This document shows, piece after piece, positions 7,718 through 16,907 of a stretch of DNA of 45,502 nt. Under the pieces are notes generated by a model. It was not told where the DNA came from and made no database searches. It saw only the letters and a list, made by a program, of their open reading frames with translations. Origin of the DNA: Deltaproteobacteria bacterium (lineage in GTDB: Bacteria; Desulfobacterota; Syntrophia; Syntrophales; UBA2210); assembly GCA_019313695.1 (NCBI GenBank), contig JAFDAS010000021.1, positions 1-45,502 of the forward strand. The letters run 5' to 3'. Numbering within the stretch: position 1 is the stretch's first letter; the number at the start of each line of letters is the position of its first letter. The position numbers and the translations under genes were made by a program.

Positions 7718-9151
7718 ATGAAGAGCATCCCTGAAAAAGGCATCCCGCGTGAAGAGGTGCTGGACAGGCTTAAAGACTTTGCAGGGGAAGATGTGAACTA
7801 CCGCGATAATAAGATATTCAGTCTCGTGTATTATCTGGGCGAAGAACATACGGATTTCCTGAAACAGGCCTATGGCATGTATTTCAGTGAAAATGCTCTG
7901 AACCCGATGGCCTTTCGCAGTCTGAAACGATTTGAACACGAGGTGGTGCGCATGAGCGCTTCGCTGTTAAATGGTGACGACCAGGTAGCAGGTGTTATGA
8001 CCTCAGGCGGCACCGAAAGCTGTCTGCTGCCGGTGCTGGCCTACCGCGAGATGGCCCGCGCCAGCCGTGTTATTCCATTGCGCCGGCCGGAGATGATCGC
8101 TCCGGAGACCATTCATGTTGCCTGGGAAAAGGCCGCGAAATATTTTGGTGTCAAGATGGTGCATGTGCCTATAGACAGCGACTGCCGGGTTGATGTAGAT
8201 AGCGTCCGCAAGAAAATCAACCGGAATACCATCATGATAGTTGCTTCAGCCCCATCCTATCCGCACGGGGTGATCGATCCGATTACACATCTGGGAGAGA
8301 TTGCCCTCTCGCGCGGGATTCCTTTTCATGTGGACAGCTGTCTGGGCGGATTTTTGCTGCCCTTTGTCGAGCGATTGGGCTATGAGGTGCCGCCTTTTGA
8401 TTTCCGGGTTCCCGGCGTGACTTCGATCTCGGCCGACGTCCACAAGTACGCCTTCAGCGCCAAGGGCGCCTCAACCTTGCTCTACCGTAATATTGACTAT
8501 CTGAAACATCAGTTTTTCATCTGTACGGACTGGCCCGGCGGAATCTTTGCTTCTCCCGCCCTTCTGGGGACCCGTCCCGGCGGAGCTATTGCGGCCGCCT
8601 GGGCGGCCCTGAACACCATCGGCATGGACGGTTATCTGGATATTGCCCGCACCATCATGGATACCACTGATAAATTCAAAGCCGGAATTGAGGCCATCGA
8701 CGGGCTCAAGATTCTGGGAGAACCAGCCATGGGTGTTTTTGCATATACATCTGAAGACAGAGATGTGAATATTTTTGCGGTAGGCGACCAGCTCGAAGAA
8801 AAGGGCTGGCTGGTGGACCGTCTCCAGAGACCGGATGCCCTGCACTGCATGATAACACCGCGGCATGCCGCCATTGCTGATCAATATCTGGCGGATCTTC
8901 AAAGCGGCGTGGAGGCCGTACGCCGTAATCCCGAACTGGCGACAAGCGGCAACGCGGCTATGTATGGCATGATCGCGCATGTCCCTTTCCGCGCGCTTGT
9001 TAAAAAAGAAGTTGCCAAAATGATGAATGAACTTTACGGCTCGCAGTGTATAATGCCGCCCCTGTCCACCGGTTCGGATCAGGAATCCGGGCCTCGGGCG
9101 GTTAAACTGCTTTCGGCAGGATTGAATGCCTTAAACAGATTGAGGAAATAA
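7718..9151 (+). CDS. PLP-dependent decarboxylase, sphingosine-1-phosphate-lyase-like
   Basis: A 477-residue fold-type I PLP enzyme of the group II decarboxylase / sphingosine-1-phosphate lyase / MfnA family. The cofactor lysine is K243 in SADVHKYAFSAKG. The Asp that binds the pyridine nitrogen is in HVDSCLGGF (about D206). The phosphate-binding TSGGTES is at 95-101. ATG 7718 is preferred to an in-frame ATG 39 bases upstream because AGAGGGGGA lies eight bases before it and the longer N-terminus is not family-like. The reaction is either decarboxylation of an amino acid or retro-aldol cleavage of an amino-alcohol phosphate; sequence alone does not decide. The neighbours (DUF819 transporter upstream, ABM protein downstream) form a compact operon. 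Confidence 0.85.
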   Translation: MKSIPEKGIPREEVLDRLKDFAGEDVNYRDNKIFSLVYYLGEEHTDFLKQAYGMYFSENALNPMAFRSLKRFEHEVVRMSASLLNGDDQVAGVMTSGGTESCLLPVLAYREMARASRVIPLRRPEMIAPETIHVAWEKAAKYFGVKMVHVPIDSDCRVDVDSVRKKINRNTIMIVASAPSYPHGVIDPITHLGEIALSRGIPFHVDSCLGGFLLPFVERLGYEVPPFDFRVPGVTSISADVHKYAFSAKGASTLLYRNIDYLKHQFFICTDWPGGIFASPALLGTRPGGAIAAAWAALNTIGMDGYLDIARTIMDTTDKFKAGIEAIDGLKILGEPAMGVFAYTSEDRDVNIFAVGDQLEEKGWLVDRLQRPDALHCMITPRHAAIADQYLADLQSGVEAVRRNPELATSGNAAMYGMIAHVPFRALVKKEVAKMMNELYGSQCIMPPLSTGSDQESGPRAVKLLSAGLNALNRLRK

Positions 9152-9184
9152 CTCTAAAACCATTAATACCAGAGGAGGAATAGA

Positions 9185-9481
9185 ATGATTGTTATTGCAA
9201 AGCTGAAAGCGAAAAGCGGTAAGGAAGACGATCTTAAAAAGGCTGTTTTGGATGCGCTTCCCAATGTGGCGCAGGAAGAAGGCACACTGGTTTACGCGTT
9301 TAATCGTTCACTTACGGATCCCACAGAGTTTATTTTTTATGAAAAATACACGGACGGAGACGCTCTTAAAGCACACAGTTCAACCGAGCATTTCAAGAAA
9401 ATGTTTGCCGCCCTCACTCCCTGCCTCGATGGCGCTCCGGAAATCGGTATGTATGAGGAAATTGGTATCGTAAAAAAGTAA
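9185..9481 (+). CDS. Antibiotic biosynthesis monooxygenase (ABM) domain protein, YgiN-like
   Basis: A 98-residue single-domain protein with the dimeric alpha/beta-barrel ABM pattern: MIVIAKLKAKSGKEDDL, then a beta segment EGTLVYAFNRSLTDP, FIFYEKYTDGDAL and the HSSTEHFKKM helix. Members include YgiN quinol monooxygenase and small aldehyde- or heme-related oxygenases, and many have no cofactor. AGAGGAGG stands before the ATG, and it lies 33 bases after the PLP enzyme, so it is the third gene of that operon. It may act on a product of the decarboxylase, but this is inference. Confidence 0.8.
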   Translation: MIVIAKLKAKSGKEDDLKKAVLDALPNVAQEEGTLVYAFNRSLTDPTEFIFYEKYTDGDALKAHSSTEHFKKMFAALTPCLDGAPEIGMYEEIGIVKK

Positions 9482-9718
9482 AGTCCTCGGAATGCCCCCA
9501 GGAAAGACGGTTATCAGGATACTGTTAACGAAAATTAGCGGTAAATGGCACAAAACCTTGTAGGAATCGGACCCAAATGTCTCAAGAAATAATATTATAA
9601 AACAAGAGGTTAAGGGGATTAAAAAATGATGGGAGGACACTACGAATTTCCTTCTGTAACAAATAACACTTGAATTGGCCTTTTCATCTTAGATTATAAT
9701 TGGCAATCGGCAACAAGA

Positions 9719-9745
9719 GTCAAGAGCAGACTTGACCCCTTTTTT
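9719..9745 (+). terminator. Weak intrinsic terminator after the ABM gene
   Basis: GTCAAG (9719-9724) and CTTGAC (9731-9736) form a six-pair stem with a six-base loop, followed by CCCC and a run of T. It lies about 240 bases after the ABM stop, just before the convergent acyltransferase gene. The 279-base gap 9482-9760 shows nothing else. Confidence 0.4.
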
Positions 9746-9760
9746 CTGCCCCCTTTTTTT

Positions 9761-10390
9761 CTAGCCGGCCTTGCGATACAAAAAACCTTTTATATCCGGG
9801 GAGATATCAGCCAGGCTTGATTTTTCAGGATATTTGCCGGAGACAGTGGCATAAAAGGACTGAATTGCCACCATATCGGCGTCGATATCACCTGTCGGTT
9901 GAAAGATATGCCCGATTCCGCCGACCTTTCGTTTGTAGTCGAGAAAACCCATTACTATGGGCACATTGGCGCCATTGGCAATATAGTAAAATCCTGTCTT
10001 CCAGTAGCTGACATTCTGGCGGGTGCCCTCCGGAGGAATAACCAGGACAAGCCTGTTATTTTCCCTGAACGCCTGTATGGACTGCTCCACTACATTACTT
10101 GAAGTTGAGCGGTCAATCGAGATGCCTCCAAGAAACTTCATGATTGCGCCGAACGGCGGTTTAAAGATTGTGTCCTTGCCCATCCAGTAGACATTGCACT
10201 TAAAGGAAAAGGCCAGGGCCAGGGTTATGGGCAAATCCCAGTTTGTGGTATGAGGGGCTGCAATGATCACGTATTGGGGAATATCAGGCATTTTTCCCTC
10301 TTTGCGCCATCCGATAACCTTTAAGAATACCAGCGAAATCCAATACAGCAGGGACTTTATAACATGGGTGCTAAAAACAGTTCTGTGCAT
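9761..10390 (-). CDS. PlsC-like lysophospholipid acyltransferase
   Basis: A 209-residue acyltransferase of the LPLAT / 1-acyl-sn-glycerol-3-phosphate acyltransferase superfamily. The catalytic H-x4-D motif is HTTNWD (H47-D52) and the second motif is PPEGTR, which binds the phosphate of the acceptor. One hydrophobic N-terminal segment (SLLYWISLVFLKVIGW) probably anchors it to the membrane. The form with HTTNWD belongs to a small subgroup whose acceptor is not well defined, so a true PlsC role is not assured. AAGGAG lies nine bases upstream of ATG 10390. It is monocistronic as far as the window shows. Confidence 0.8.
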   Translation of the reverse strand: MHRTVFSTHVIKSLLYWISLVFLKVIGWRKEGKMPDIPQYVIIAAPHTTNWDLPITLALAFSFKCNVYWMGKDTIFKPPFGAIMKFLGGISIDRSTSSNVVEQSIQAFRENNRLVLVIPPEGTRQNVSYWKTGFYYIANGANVPIVMGFLDYKRKVGGIGHIFQPTGDIDADMVAIQSFYATVSGKYPEKSSLADISPDIKGFLYRKAG

Positions 10391-10425
10391 ATCATCATCT
10401 CCTTCAGTTTTCGCGAAGCAAGAAA

Positions 10426-10452
10426 ACTATAAAAAAAACGGTCTTGTGTCAA
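10426..10452 (-). promoter_or_regulatory. Candidate promoter for the acyltransferase gene
   Basis: Read on the minus strand: TTGACA (10452-10447), a 15-base spacer containing a T run, and TATAGT (10431-10426), about 36 bases before the start codon. The spacer is short for sigma-70. Confidence 0.4.
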
Positions 10453-10509
10453 TGAAATAATGGAGGAGCTTTCGTTGCAGGGGTAAGCCCTGATATTGCT
10501 GGGAATAGA

Positions 10510-10586
10510 TGGAGGGCGATGTGGGATTCGGACCCACGACCTTTGGCTTCGGAGGCCAACGCTCTATCCAACTGAGCTAATCGCCC
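10510..10586 (-). tRNA. tRNA-Arg (anticodon CCG)
   Basis: The minus strand folds as a complete 77-base cloverleaf. The acceptor stem is GGGCGAT / ATCGCCC. The D arm contains AGCTCAGTTGGATAGAGC. The anticodon stem TTGGC / GCCAA encloses the loop CTCCGAA with anticodon CCG (codon CGG). The T arm is GTGGG-TTCGAAT-CCCAC. The 3' CCA is encoded (10512-10510). The discriminator base reads as U, which is unusual for tRNA-Arg. Confidence 0.95.
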
Positions 10587-10801
10587 TTGTATCTGTCTCG
10601 AAATGGTTCCGTATTGGGAAGGCTGCACATTATTCTAATATGGAATTATTTTCAAATGATTTTTTTAGGAGGTCCTGTATCATATCGGCCCTGGTTGCCT
10701 GAACGCATGTCAGAATGAAAACCCGGGCGGGGTTGTAAACGCCGGGTAAAACTGTTAGACTTCCGCCAAAAAGTGGGGGGAAAGTGAGACATTCGGGGGC
10801 A

Positions 10802-12457
10802 ATGAAAAGGATATTACGGCTTGCGTTTTTCTTAACTCTGCTTTGTATGACCATTCCCTGCCCAGGGGCATTCGGCTCGGTGGGTATCCTCAATGTAAGG
10901 CACTGGACGGCTCCGGATCACACGAGGGTTGTTCTGGACGTGGGCGGCGAGACGTCTTTCAAGGTTGTAAGGGAGGGCAGCAGGATATTTATCGACCTGA
11001 AGGACGCGGTACTGCCCTCTGAAATCCCTCATGAATATGACCTCGATAAACCCTCAGTCAAAAAGGTCATTCTGACTTCTCTGCCCAAACGGGGTGTCAG
11101 GGTGGAATTGCGGGTAGCGGACAATGTCGGGCTGAAGGTGTTTAAACTTGGGAAGATACTCAAAAAACCGCATCGTATAGTTATTGATGTCATGCTCCCG
11201 GACATAAAAAAGAAGGAAAGCGAGGAGAGAAAAAAGGTAAAGATACTGGAAAAGAAGGTGGTGGTTATTGATCCCGGACACGGTGGAGAAGATCCGGGCG
11301 CGGTGGGCCGCAGGGGGACATACGAAAAGGATGTGGTTCTTGATATAGCGAAAAAGTTGAGGAGGATCTTGAAAAAGAGGGGCTACGAGGCTTTTCTCAC
11401 GAGAAAGGGAGATTATTATATATCTTTGAAAAACAGGGGCAGGATAGCCAGAGAATACGGCGCGGATATCTTCATCAGCATCCACGCCGATGCCTCCAGA
11501 AGCAGGGGTGCCCGGGGGACGTCTGTATATTGTCTGTCAACCAGAGGGGCGAGCAGCGAGGCCGCGAAACTTTTAGCGAAGAGTGAGAACCTGTCGGATA
11601 TAATAGGCGGTTCCCTGAATGAACATAATAACGGGGAATCAGATCCGATAACCCTTAATATGCTGCAGACAGAGACCATAAACCGTTCCAGGGCCTTCGG
11701 CGGCATCGCTCTGAAAAAAATAAAACAGGTAAATCATTTGAAATTTTCAAGGGTGCAGGAAGCCCCCTTCAGGGTTCTAAAACTTCCCGATATCACTTCC
11801 CTGCTGGTAGAAACCGCCTATATAACAAATCCAAGAGAGGAGCTCATGCTCCGGAGCCCTTCCTGTCAAACCGATATCGCGTGGGCGATAGCCTATGCTG
11901 TTGACAGTTTCCTCCCGCTTCCCTACGCGGCGGACAGGATCTGGTGTAAAGAGGTGCTCAGTCCGAAGACATCTTTTCCTGCCGGAGAGACAATATCTAC
12001 CACATATAAGGTAAAGAGAGGAGATATACTGGAGAGTATAGCCGTAAGACACGGCACTACGATAAGAGCTTTGATGAAGGCCAACAATATCAAGTCCAAG
12101 AACAGGATATATGTCGGCCAGAAGCTGAAGATACCCGCAAAATATCCCGCGACATCGGTATATGTGGTGAAACGGGGAGATATACTGGAGAGTATAGCCA
12201 CAAGACACGGCACTACGATAAGAACTCTGATGAAGGCCAACAGGATCAAGTCCAAAAACAGGATATACGTTGGTCAGAAGCTGAAGATCCCCTCAAAATA
12301 TCCCGCGACGTCGATATATGTGGTTAAGCGGGGAGATAATCTGGAAAGCATCGCCGGGAAATACGGCACTACGATAAGGGCCCTGATGAAGGTCAACAAC
12401 CTCAGGTCCAGAAACAGGATCTATGTCGGCCAGAAGTTGAAAATACCCTACGTGTAA
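10802..12457 (+). CDS. amiC: N-acetylmuramoyl-L-alanine amidase, AMIN + Amidase_3 + 3x LysM
   Basis: A secreted cell-wall amidase of about 551 residues. It has a signal peptide (KRILRLAFFLTLLCMTIP), an AMIN domain (about 28-133) for septal targeting, an Amidase_3 catalytic domain (about 150-372) and three LysM repeats (about 401-445, 453-497, 505-549) that bind peptidoglycan. Zinc ligands are visible at H160 (DPGHGG), E175 (TYEKD) and H228 (ISIHAD), and the catalytic Glu at E337 (LLVETAYITN). It cleaves the amide between MurNAc and the stem peptide to split daughter cells. In-frame GTG 10784 is an alternative start; neither has well-placed Shine-Dalgarno spacing. The three LysM units are nearly identical at DNA level. 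Confidence 0.88.
   Translation: MKRILRLAFFLTLLCMTIPCPGAFGSVGILNVRHWTAPDHTRVVLDVGGETSFKVVREGSRIFIDLKDAVLPSEIPHEYDLDKPSVKKVILTSLPKRGVRVELRVADNVGLKVFKLGKILKKPHRIVIDVMLPDIKKKESEERKKVKILEKKVVVIDPGHGGEDPGAVGRRGTYEKDVVLDIAKKLRRILKKRGYEAFLTRKGDYYISLKNRGRIAREYGADIFISIHADASRSRGARGTSVYCLSTRGASSEAAKLLAKSENLSDIIGGSLNEHNNGESDPITLNMLQTETINRSRAFGGIALKKIKQVNHLKFSRVQEAPFRVLKLPDITSLLVETAYITNPREELMLRSPSCQTDIAWAIAYAVDSFLPLPYAADRIWCKEVLSPKTSFPAGETISTTYKVKRGDILESIAVRHGTTIRALMKANNIKSKNRIYVGQKLKIPAKYPATSVYVVKRGDILESIATRHGTTIRTLMKANRIKSKNRIYVGQKLKIPSKYPATSIYVVKRGDNLESIAGKYGTTIRALMKVNNLRSRNRIYVGQKLKIPYV
12002..12455 (+). repeat. Three tandem LysM-coding DNA repeats, 156-bp period
   Basis: Units begin near 12002, 12158 and 12314 and repeat every 52 codons. 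Units 1 and 2 share long identical runs, and unit 3 is more diverged. The period is a whole number of codons, so loss or gain of a unit would keep the frame. Confidence 0.8.
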
Positions 12458-12554
12458 ATAATGGTGACAATTCAGGTTGTTTAGACTGTAATCTGAAGGT
12501 TGAAGGCATTTAGGTTGCAAAAAAGCTAACAGCCTACAGCCTAATAGTCTGATT

Positions 12555-15500
12555 TTACCATTGCCTTTCAATATCCGCTATCTTCTCTTTCAGTTTCTTT
12601 GGAGATACAGAGCCCCGGGCTTTTATCTCCGGAGCGAAGACTGATATCCTGTATTCCTCCATCATCCACGCGTACTCTTCCACGGCCCGTTTTTTCTCTT
12701 CGGATGAAGAGGGCGCCTCTTTCAACATCTCTTCCAGTCTGTCGGCAAAGGGCTTGAGCCGGTCAGCCTTGATTTTGTCCTTTTTCAGGTGAGCTATGCC
12801 CCTTTCGGCTCGAATCACAATGGCGCCCAGGTATCTCTGTATGTCGGGCAACCTTTCACTTTCATAAATTTCCACGAAATCCTCCGGCATCAGCCGGTCG
12901 ATATCTTTCCTGAGTCCGGCGATAAAATCGTTCGCGGCCCTGTTGGCAACATTTGCGATCTCCAGCCTGTGGAGAACTTCTCCGGCTTCTCCGCGCGCTT
13001 TCACTGCCGGTATAACATCCTGCAGTAATCCCTGCGCCTTCGGGAGGATGTCGCGCCCCACAGACTTCGCGTATCCTGAAAATTCCTCCTCTTTTCTTAT
13101 GTCCTGTTCAAAAAGAATGCGTATGATCTTCCGGTATATGGCATTTTCTATCTGCCTGGCTCCTCCACAACAGCTTGCACCCATTTTTATCTCCTGCGGG
13201 AGGGCGAGACACTTTTTTAGAAATTTCATATCCTTCCTGAAATGTATTTCGTAGAGCGCGGCTATTCCTTTTCTGTGTGTCATCGCCGCCTTTTCCATAT
13301 TTCTGAAGAGGCGTATGGCTATCTTGCCGTCATCTCCCCTTTCTATCGCCGGGTACGCCAGACCCTCGTCCCCGTCTTTACCTTTCAGGGCAATGCTTTC
13401 AGGAAGGTCCGCAAAGTTCCATGAGGTTATCCCCTCCCTTTCCCATTGTTTCTTTGCCGTCTTCAGCGCGAAGGATTCCCCGCCATCGGGGATATCTTTT
13501 TGCAGCAGGCGGATATCTCGGCCGGAACGGATTTCCTCTCCCTTTTCGTTCACGATGGAAAAGCGCATCTTCAAATGATCCGGAATGCTTTCCACCGGCC
13601 ATGCCGAGGCCGGAATGCTGATATTAAATCTCTCATGTATGAACCGTGCCAGGGATGTGATAAGTGAACCGTCTTCGTTTTTAATATCGCGCAGTATTGT
13701 GTCCACTGTCTGTCCTGTTGGCACAAGCCTCTTCCTGTATTCTTTGGGCAAACCTTTTATCAGGGCCGTTACCTTTTCTCTGAGAAGAGCGGGTATCTGC
13801 CAGTCCGCTGATTCCAGAGGGAGCATCGGGGCGGCATCGGAGGGAACATGTAGCGTCACTCCATCGTTCTCTTCACCGGGATTAAAATGGTATGAACAGG
13901 ACAGCGCCCTGTTGTTTAATGTGATTTCATCCGGGCGCATGGAAAGCTCTTCTTCCGGATGATACCCCATGATCTCTTCTCTGCTCATCCGGAGGAAATC
14001 GTCTGTGCCTCTGTCTTTTATAAGTTTTTTCAATGTTCTGGTGTTATAAGCGATGCCGATACGCTCCTCGTAGAATTCGGTGAGAACATCCTCGCTTACC
14101 AGGATATTTCTCCTGCGGATCTTGTCTTCCATGCCGGCCACTTCTTCGGTCAGATTCAGGTTGTGTATCAGAAAGGGGAGGGGATCCCTGATGTTTCCCT
14201 CCACGAGAGCGTTTCGGATGAATATCCCGGTGGCCTCCACGGGGTCTATGCGGCCGTATGACACAGGCCTTCCAGGCACTATTATCAGGCCGTGGAGTTT
14301 TACCTGTTCGTTAGCGATTACTTCGCCCCGGCTCTTTTCCCAGTGTGCTTCCAGGTAGTTACGGCGGCAGAGATCACCTCCAACCTCTTCCAGCCATTCG
14401 GGATTTATGACGGCGTTGATCCGGGCGAATATCCTTGATGTTTCCACTATCTCCGCCGAGACTATCCAGTCTCCGCCGTGGTTGAAGAGACCTGAACCGG
14501 GGAAAATCATGGCCTCTTTCCCCTTTGCCATCATATATATATTCTTTTCCTTCCTTACGCCGATGCTTGAAATATAGCCGCCAAGAATGGCCTTGTGTAT
14601 CCCTTCGTAGAGGGGTTCTCCCTGCAGAGTTTTCTTTGTCTTTTTGTGTCCGGTCTCTTCGAGGATGCTCGATATCTGTTCATATACATCCCGCCATTCT
14701 CTTATCCTCCTGTAGGACAGGAAATGTTCCCTGCAGAATCTGCGCATCCGGTTTTGTGTCTTCAGCTCTTTCCGGGTGTCGTGATACCTGTTCCAGATAT
14801 TCAGGAGTGTTATAAAATCGGAGGCGGGATTTACGAAGGGTTTATGCATCCTGTCGGCATCCTGTTCTTTTTCAAGGGGACGTTCTCTGGGATCCTGAAT
14901 GGACAGGGCGGAGGCTATAATTATCACCTCTTCCATGCACCCGTACTTTTCGGCATCTATGATCATACGCGAAATTCTGGGATCTAGGGGCAGGCGCGAC
15001 ATGGCAGTTCCCCTGTCCGTCAGGAAGATTCTTTTGCCCTCTGACCGGATGGAGCCCAGTTCACGGAGCAGGGCGAGTCCGTCCCTGATATTTCCAGGAG
15101 ACGGAGGGTCTATAAAGGGGAATGAAGAGATATTGCCCATCCCCAGGGCGATCATTCTCAGTATAACCTCTGCCAGGTTGGAACGGAGTATCTCCGGCAG
15201 AGTGAAGAGGGGGCGTTTTTCGTAGTCTTCTTCCGTGTAAAGACGGACACACACACCGTCCTGCACACGCCCACACCGTCCCTTTCTCTGGATGGCGCTG
15301 CTTTTCGATATGGCCTTTACGGGGAGTCTCCGGGTCCTTGTGCCGGGGTTGTATTCGGATATTCTCGCTAATCCGGTATCAATCACGTAGCGGATGCCGG
15401 GAATGGTAATGGAGGTCTCCGCCACATTGGTGGCCACAACAATCTTTCTCTTGCCAGTGCGTGCAAAGACGCGCTGCTGTTCGGAAAAGGACAGGCGTCC

Positions 15501-16490
15501 GAAGAGGGGAAGCACGGTTGAATCGCTGTCTTTCTTTGCGGTGAGGATACCACATGTATCCAGTATATCCTGCTGCGTCGGCATGAAAATGAGAATATCT
15601 CCGGGCCCTTCTCTTCTCAGTTCATCCACCGCCCTGACGGCTGTATCCACGTGGGATGTCTCACCATCCTCTTCCATTTTCGGATCAGTCGGCCGATACC
15701 GGACCTCCACAGGGTACATGCGTCCCGATACCTCTATTATGGGTGCATTATCGAACGCCTTTGAGAATTTCTCAGGATCTATGGTAGCGGATGTTATTAT
15801 AAGCTTCAGATCCCTTCTTCTGCGCAGAAGTCTTTTGAGAATGCCGAGAATGAAGTCTATATTCGCGCTCCTCTCGTGCGCTTCGTCAATAATAAGGGTG
15901 TCGTACCTGTTCAGACAGGGATCTGACTGCGTCTCCATGAGAAGAACGCCATCGGTCATCAGTTTTATGTGGATATTTTTATTTGTTCTGTCTTTGAAAC
16001 GTATCTTGTAGCCGACAGATCTTCCCACATCTTCCTTCAACTCGTCGGCTATTCTGTGGGCTACCGTTACCGCGGCGATCCTCCGGGGCTGGGTGCATCC
16101 TATGATGCCATCTATGCCGCGTCCCGCCTCGATGCACATTTTCGGGAGTTGTGTAGTCTTTCCGGAACCGGTCTCTCCGGTGACAACGACAACCGGATGA
16201 TTCCTTATGGCCTCTACGATTTCATCTTTTTTCTTTGTTATGGGGAGAGAGACGGGGCAGGTGATTTTCGGCAGATGGTTCCGGCGAGCTTCCTTTTTCT
16301 TGATGGAGGCCCTCAGTTTCTTTTCCAGCCGGCGAAGTTTTGTCACGATTTCTTCGCTGGTTTCACCTTTTTCCAGTGTTCTGCTTATGAGGCGCAACTC
16401 TTCGGTGATAGGGCGTCTGTCCAGCCGCAGAGCCCTGCCCACATCTGAGCGTATCCTTTTTTGCAGTGATTTTGTATCAGTCGGTGCCAT
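12555..16490 (-). CDS. hrpA: ATP-dependent RNA helicase HrpA
   Basis: A 1311-residue DEAH-box helicase, matching the length of E. coli HrpA (about 1300). Visible motifs are GETGSGKT (105-112), the DEAH box (202-205), SAT (234-236), the motif VI QRKGRCGR, then the helicase-associated and OB-like region, and a long C-terminal DUF3418-type domain. HrpA unwinds mRNA structures and in E. coli affects mRNA processing and ribosome rescue. The ATG at 16490 starts directly after a heptamer repeat array (16494-16535), and no Shine-Dalgarno sequence is visible upstream of it. The gene stands alone on this strand between two plus-strand blocks. Confidence 0.93.
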   Translation of the reverse strand: MAPTDTKSLQKRIRSDVGRALRLDRRPITEELRLISRTLEKGETSEEIVTKLRRLEKKLRASIKKKEARRNHLPKITCPVSLPITKKKDEIVEAIRNHPVVVVTGETGSGKTTQLPKMCIEAGRGIDGIIGCTQPRRIAAVTVAHRIADELKEDVGRSVGYKIRFKDRTNKNIHIKLMTDGVLLMETQSDPCLNRYDTLIIDEAHERSANIDFILGILKRLLRRRRDLKLIITSATIDPEKFSKAFDNAPIIEVSGRMYPVEVRYRPTDPKMEEDGETSHVDTAVRAVDELRREGPGDILIFMPTQQDILDTCGILTAKKDSDSTVLPLFGRLSFSEQQRVFARTGKRKIVVATNVAETSITIPGIRYVIDTGLARISEYNPGTRTRRLPVKAISKSSAIQRKGRCGRVQDGVCVRLYTEEDYEKRPLFTLPEILRSNLAEVILRMIALGMGNISSFPFIDPPSPGNIRDGLALLRELGSIRSEGKRIFLTDRGTAMSRLPLDPRISRMIIDAEKYGCMEEVIIIASALSIQDPRERPLEKEQDADRMHKPFVNPASDFITLLNIWNRYHDTRKELKTQNRMRRFCREHFLSYRRIREWRDVYEQISSILEETGHKKTKKTLQGEPLYEGIHKAILGGYISSIGVRKEKNIYMMAKGKEAMIFPGSGLFNHGGDWIVSAEIVETSRIFARINAVINPEWLEEVGGDLCRRNYLEAHWEKSRGEVIANEQVKLHGLIIVPGRPVSYGRIDPVEATGIFIRNALVEGNIRDPLPFLIHNLNLTEEVAGMEDKIRRRNILVSEDVLTEFYEERIGIAYNTRTLKKLIKDRGTDDFLRMSREEIMGYHPEEELSMRPDEITLNNRALSCSYHFNPGEENDGVTLHVPSDAAPMLPLESADWQIPALLREKVTALIKGLPKEYRKRLVPTGQTVDTILRDIKNEDGSLITSLARFIHERFNISIPASAWPVESIPDHLKMRFSIVNEKGEEIRSGRDIRLLQKDIPDGGESFALKTAKKQWEREGITSWNFADLPESIALKGKDGDEGLAYPAIERGDDGKIAIRLFRNMEKAAMTHRKGIAALYEIHFRKDMKFLKKCLALPQEIKMGASCCGGARQIENAIYRKIIRILFEQDIRKEEEFSGYAKSVGRDILPKAQGLLQDVIPAVKARGEAGEVLHRLEIANVANRAANDFIAGLRKDIDRLMPEDFVEIYESERLPDIQRYLGAIVIRAERGIAHLKKDKIKADRLKPFADRLEEMLKEAPSSSEEKKRAVEEYAWMMEEYRISVFAPEIKARGSVSPKKLKEKIADIERQW

Positions 16491-16493
16491 TTT

Positions 16494-16535
16494 CGGGTTA
16501 CGGGTTACGGGTTACGGGTTGCGAGTTGCGAGTTG
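16494..16535. repeat. Heptamer tandem array at the hrpA start
   Basis: Six 7-base units in a row: CGGGTTA three times, CGGGTTG once and CGAGTTG twice. The array ends four bases from the hrpA start codon, so on the minus strand it fills the place where a ribosome site and perhaps the leader would be. Confidence 0.85.
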
Positions 16536-16640
16536 AAAATCCTTGATCAATCATATCATTTGACGGGGATTTATGCATTTTCTTGGGATAATAGCAAACC
16601 AAATATGACTGTTCATGCCCACAGTTCAAAGTAAAAAATT

Positions 16641-16803
16641 GATGGCGTCGTAAAAACTCTCCATCTACTGCGTTGCATCGTTTTTTAAAGACCTCAACAT
16701 ACCGTATGTATGCCTTCGCCCTTTAAAAAACACTACGCCTTGTATATGGAGCTTTTTACTTAGCCATCTTGTATTCCAGATTTGGATTTTTTACGAGTGC
16801 ATC
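16641..16803. repeat. Palindromic MITE-like repeat, copy 1
   Basis: The left end GATGGC...GTAAAAA..TCCAT is mirrored by ATGGAGCTTTTTACTTAGCCATC (16746-16768 region), forming a long imperfect hairpin with a central CATACCGTATGTATG. A tail TTTTTTACGAGTGCATC follows. Copy 2 at 25728-25958 has the same plan: ATGGC / GTAAAAA / TCCA ends, a TACCGTA.GTA centre, GGAGCTTTTTACTT.GCCAT and the same ...TTTTTACGAGTGCATC tail. It fills most of the 484-base gap between hrpA and the Rho_N gene. No open frame or transposase is present. Confidence 0.7.
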
Positions 16804-16907
16804 AAAATTGAAGCCTGCTTCGGGGGAAAGTCGGCTTTTTGCCGGTGGGCCCGGCTGATGAATCGCGCTTTTTGGGGTCTTTTTCCGTTTCAACCATCTG
16901 ATTAAAT

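Noticed and set aside
12002-12455. CRISPR-like spaced repeat
   Set aside because: The period is 156 bp and every unit is coding LysM sequence. No CRISPR array was seen in the window.
16494-16535. Telomere-like repeat
   Set aside because: Only six units, within a chromosome context next to hrpA; more likely a simple tandem repeat.
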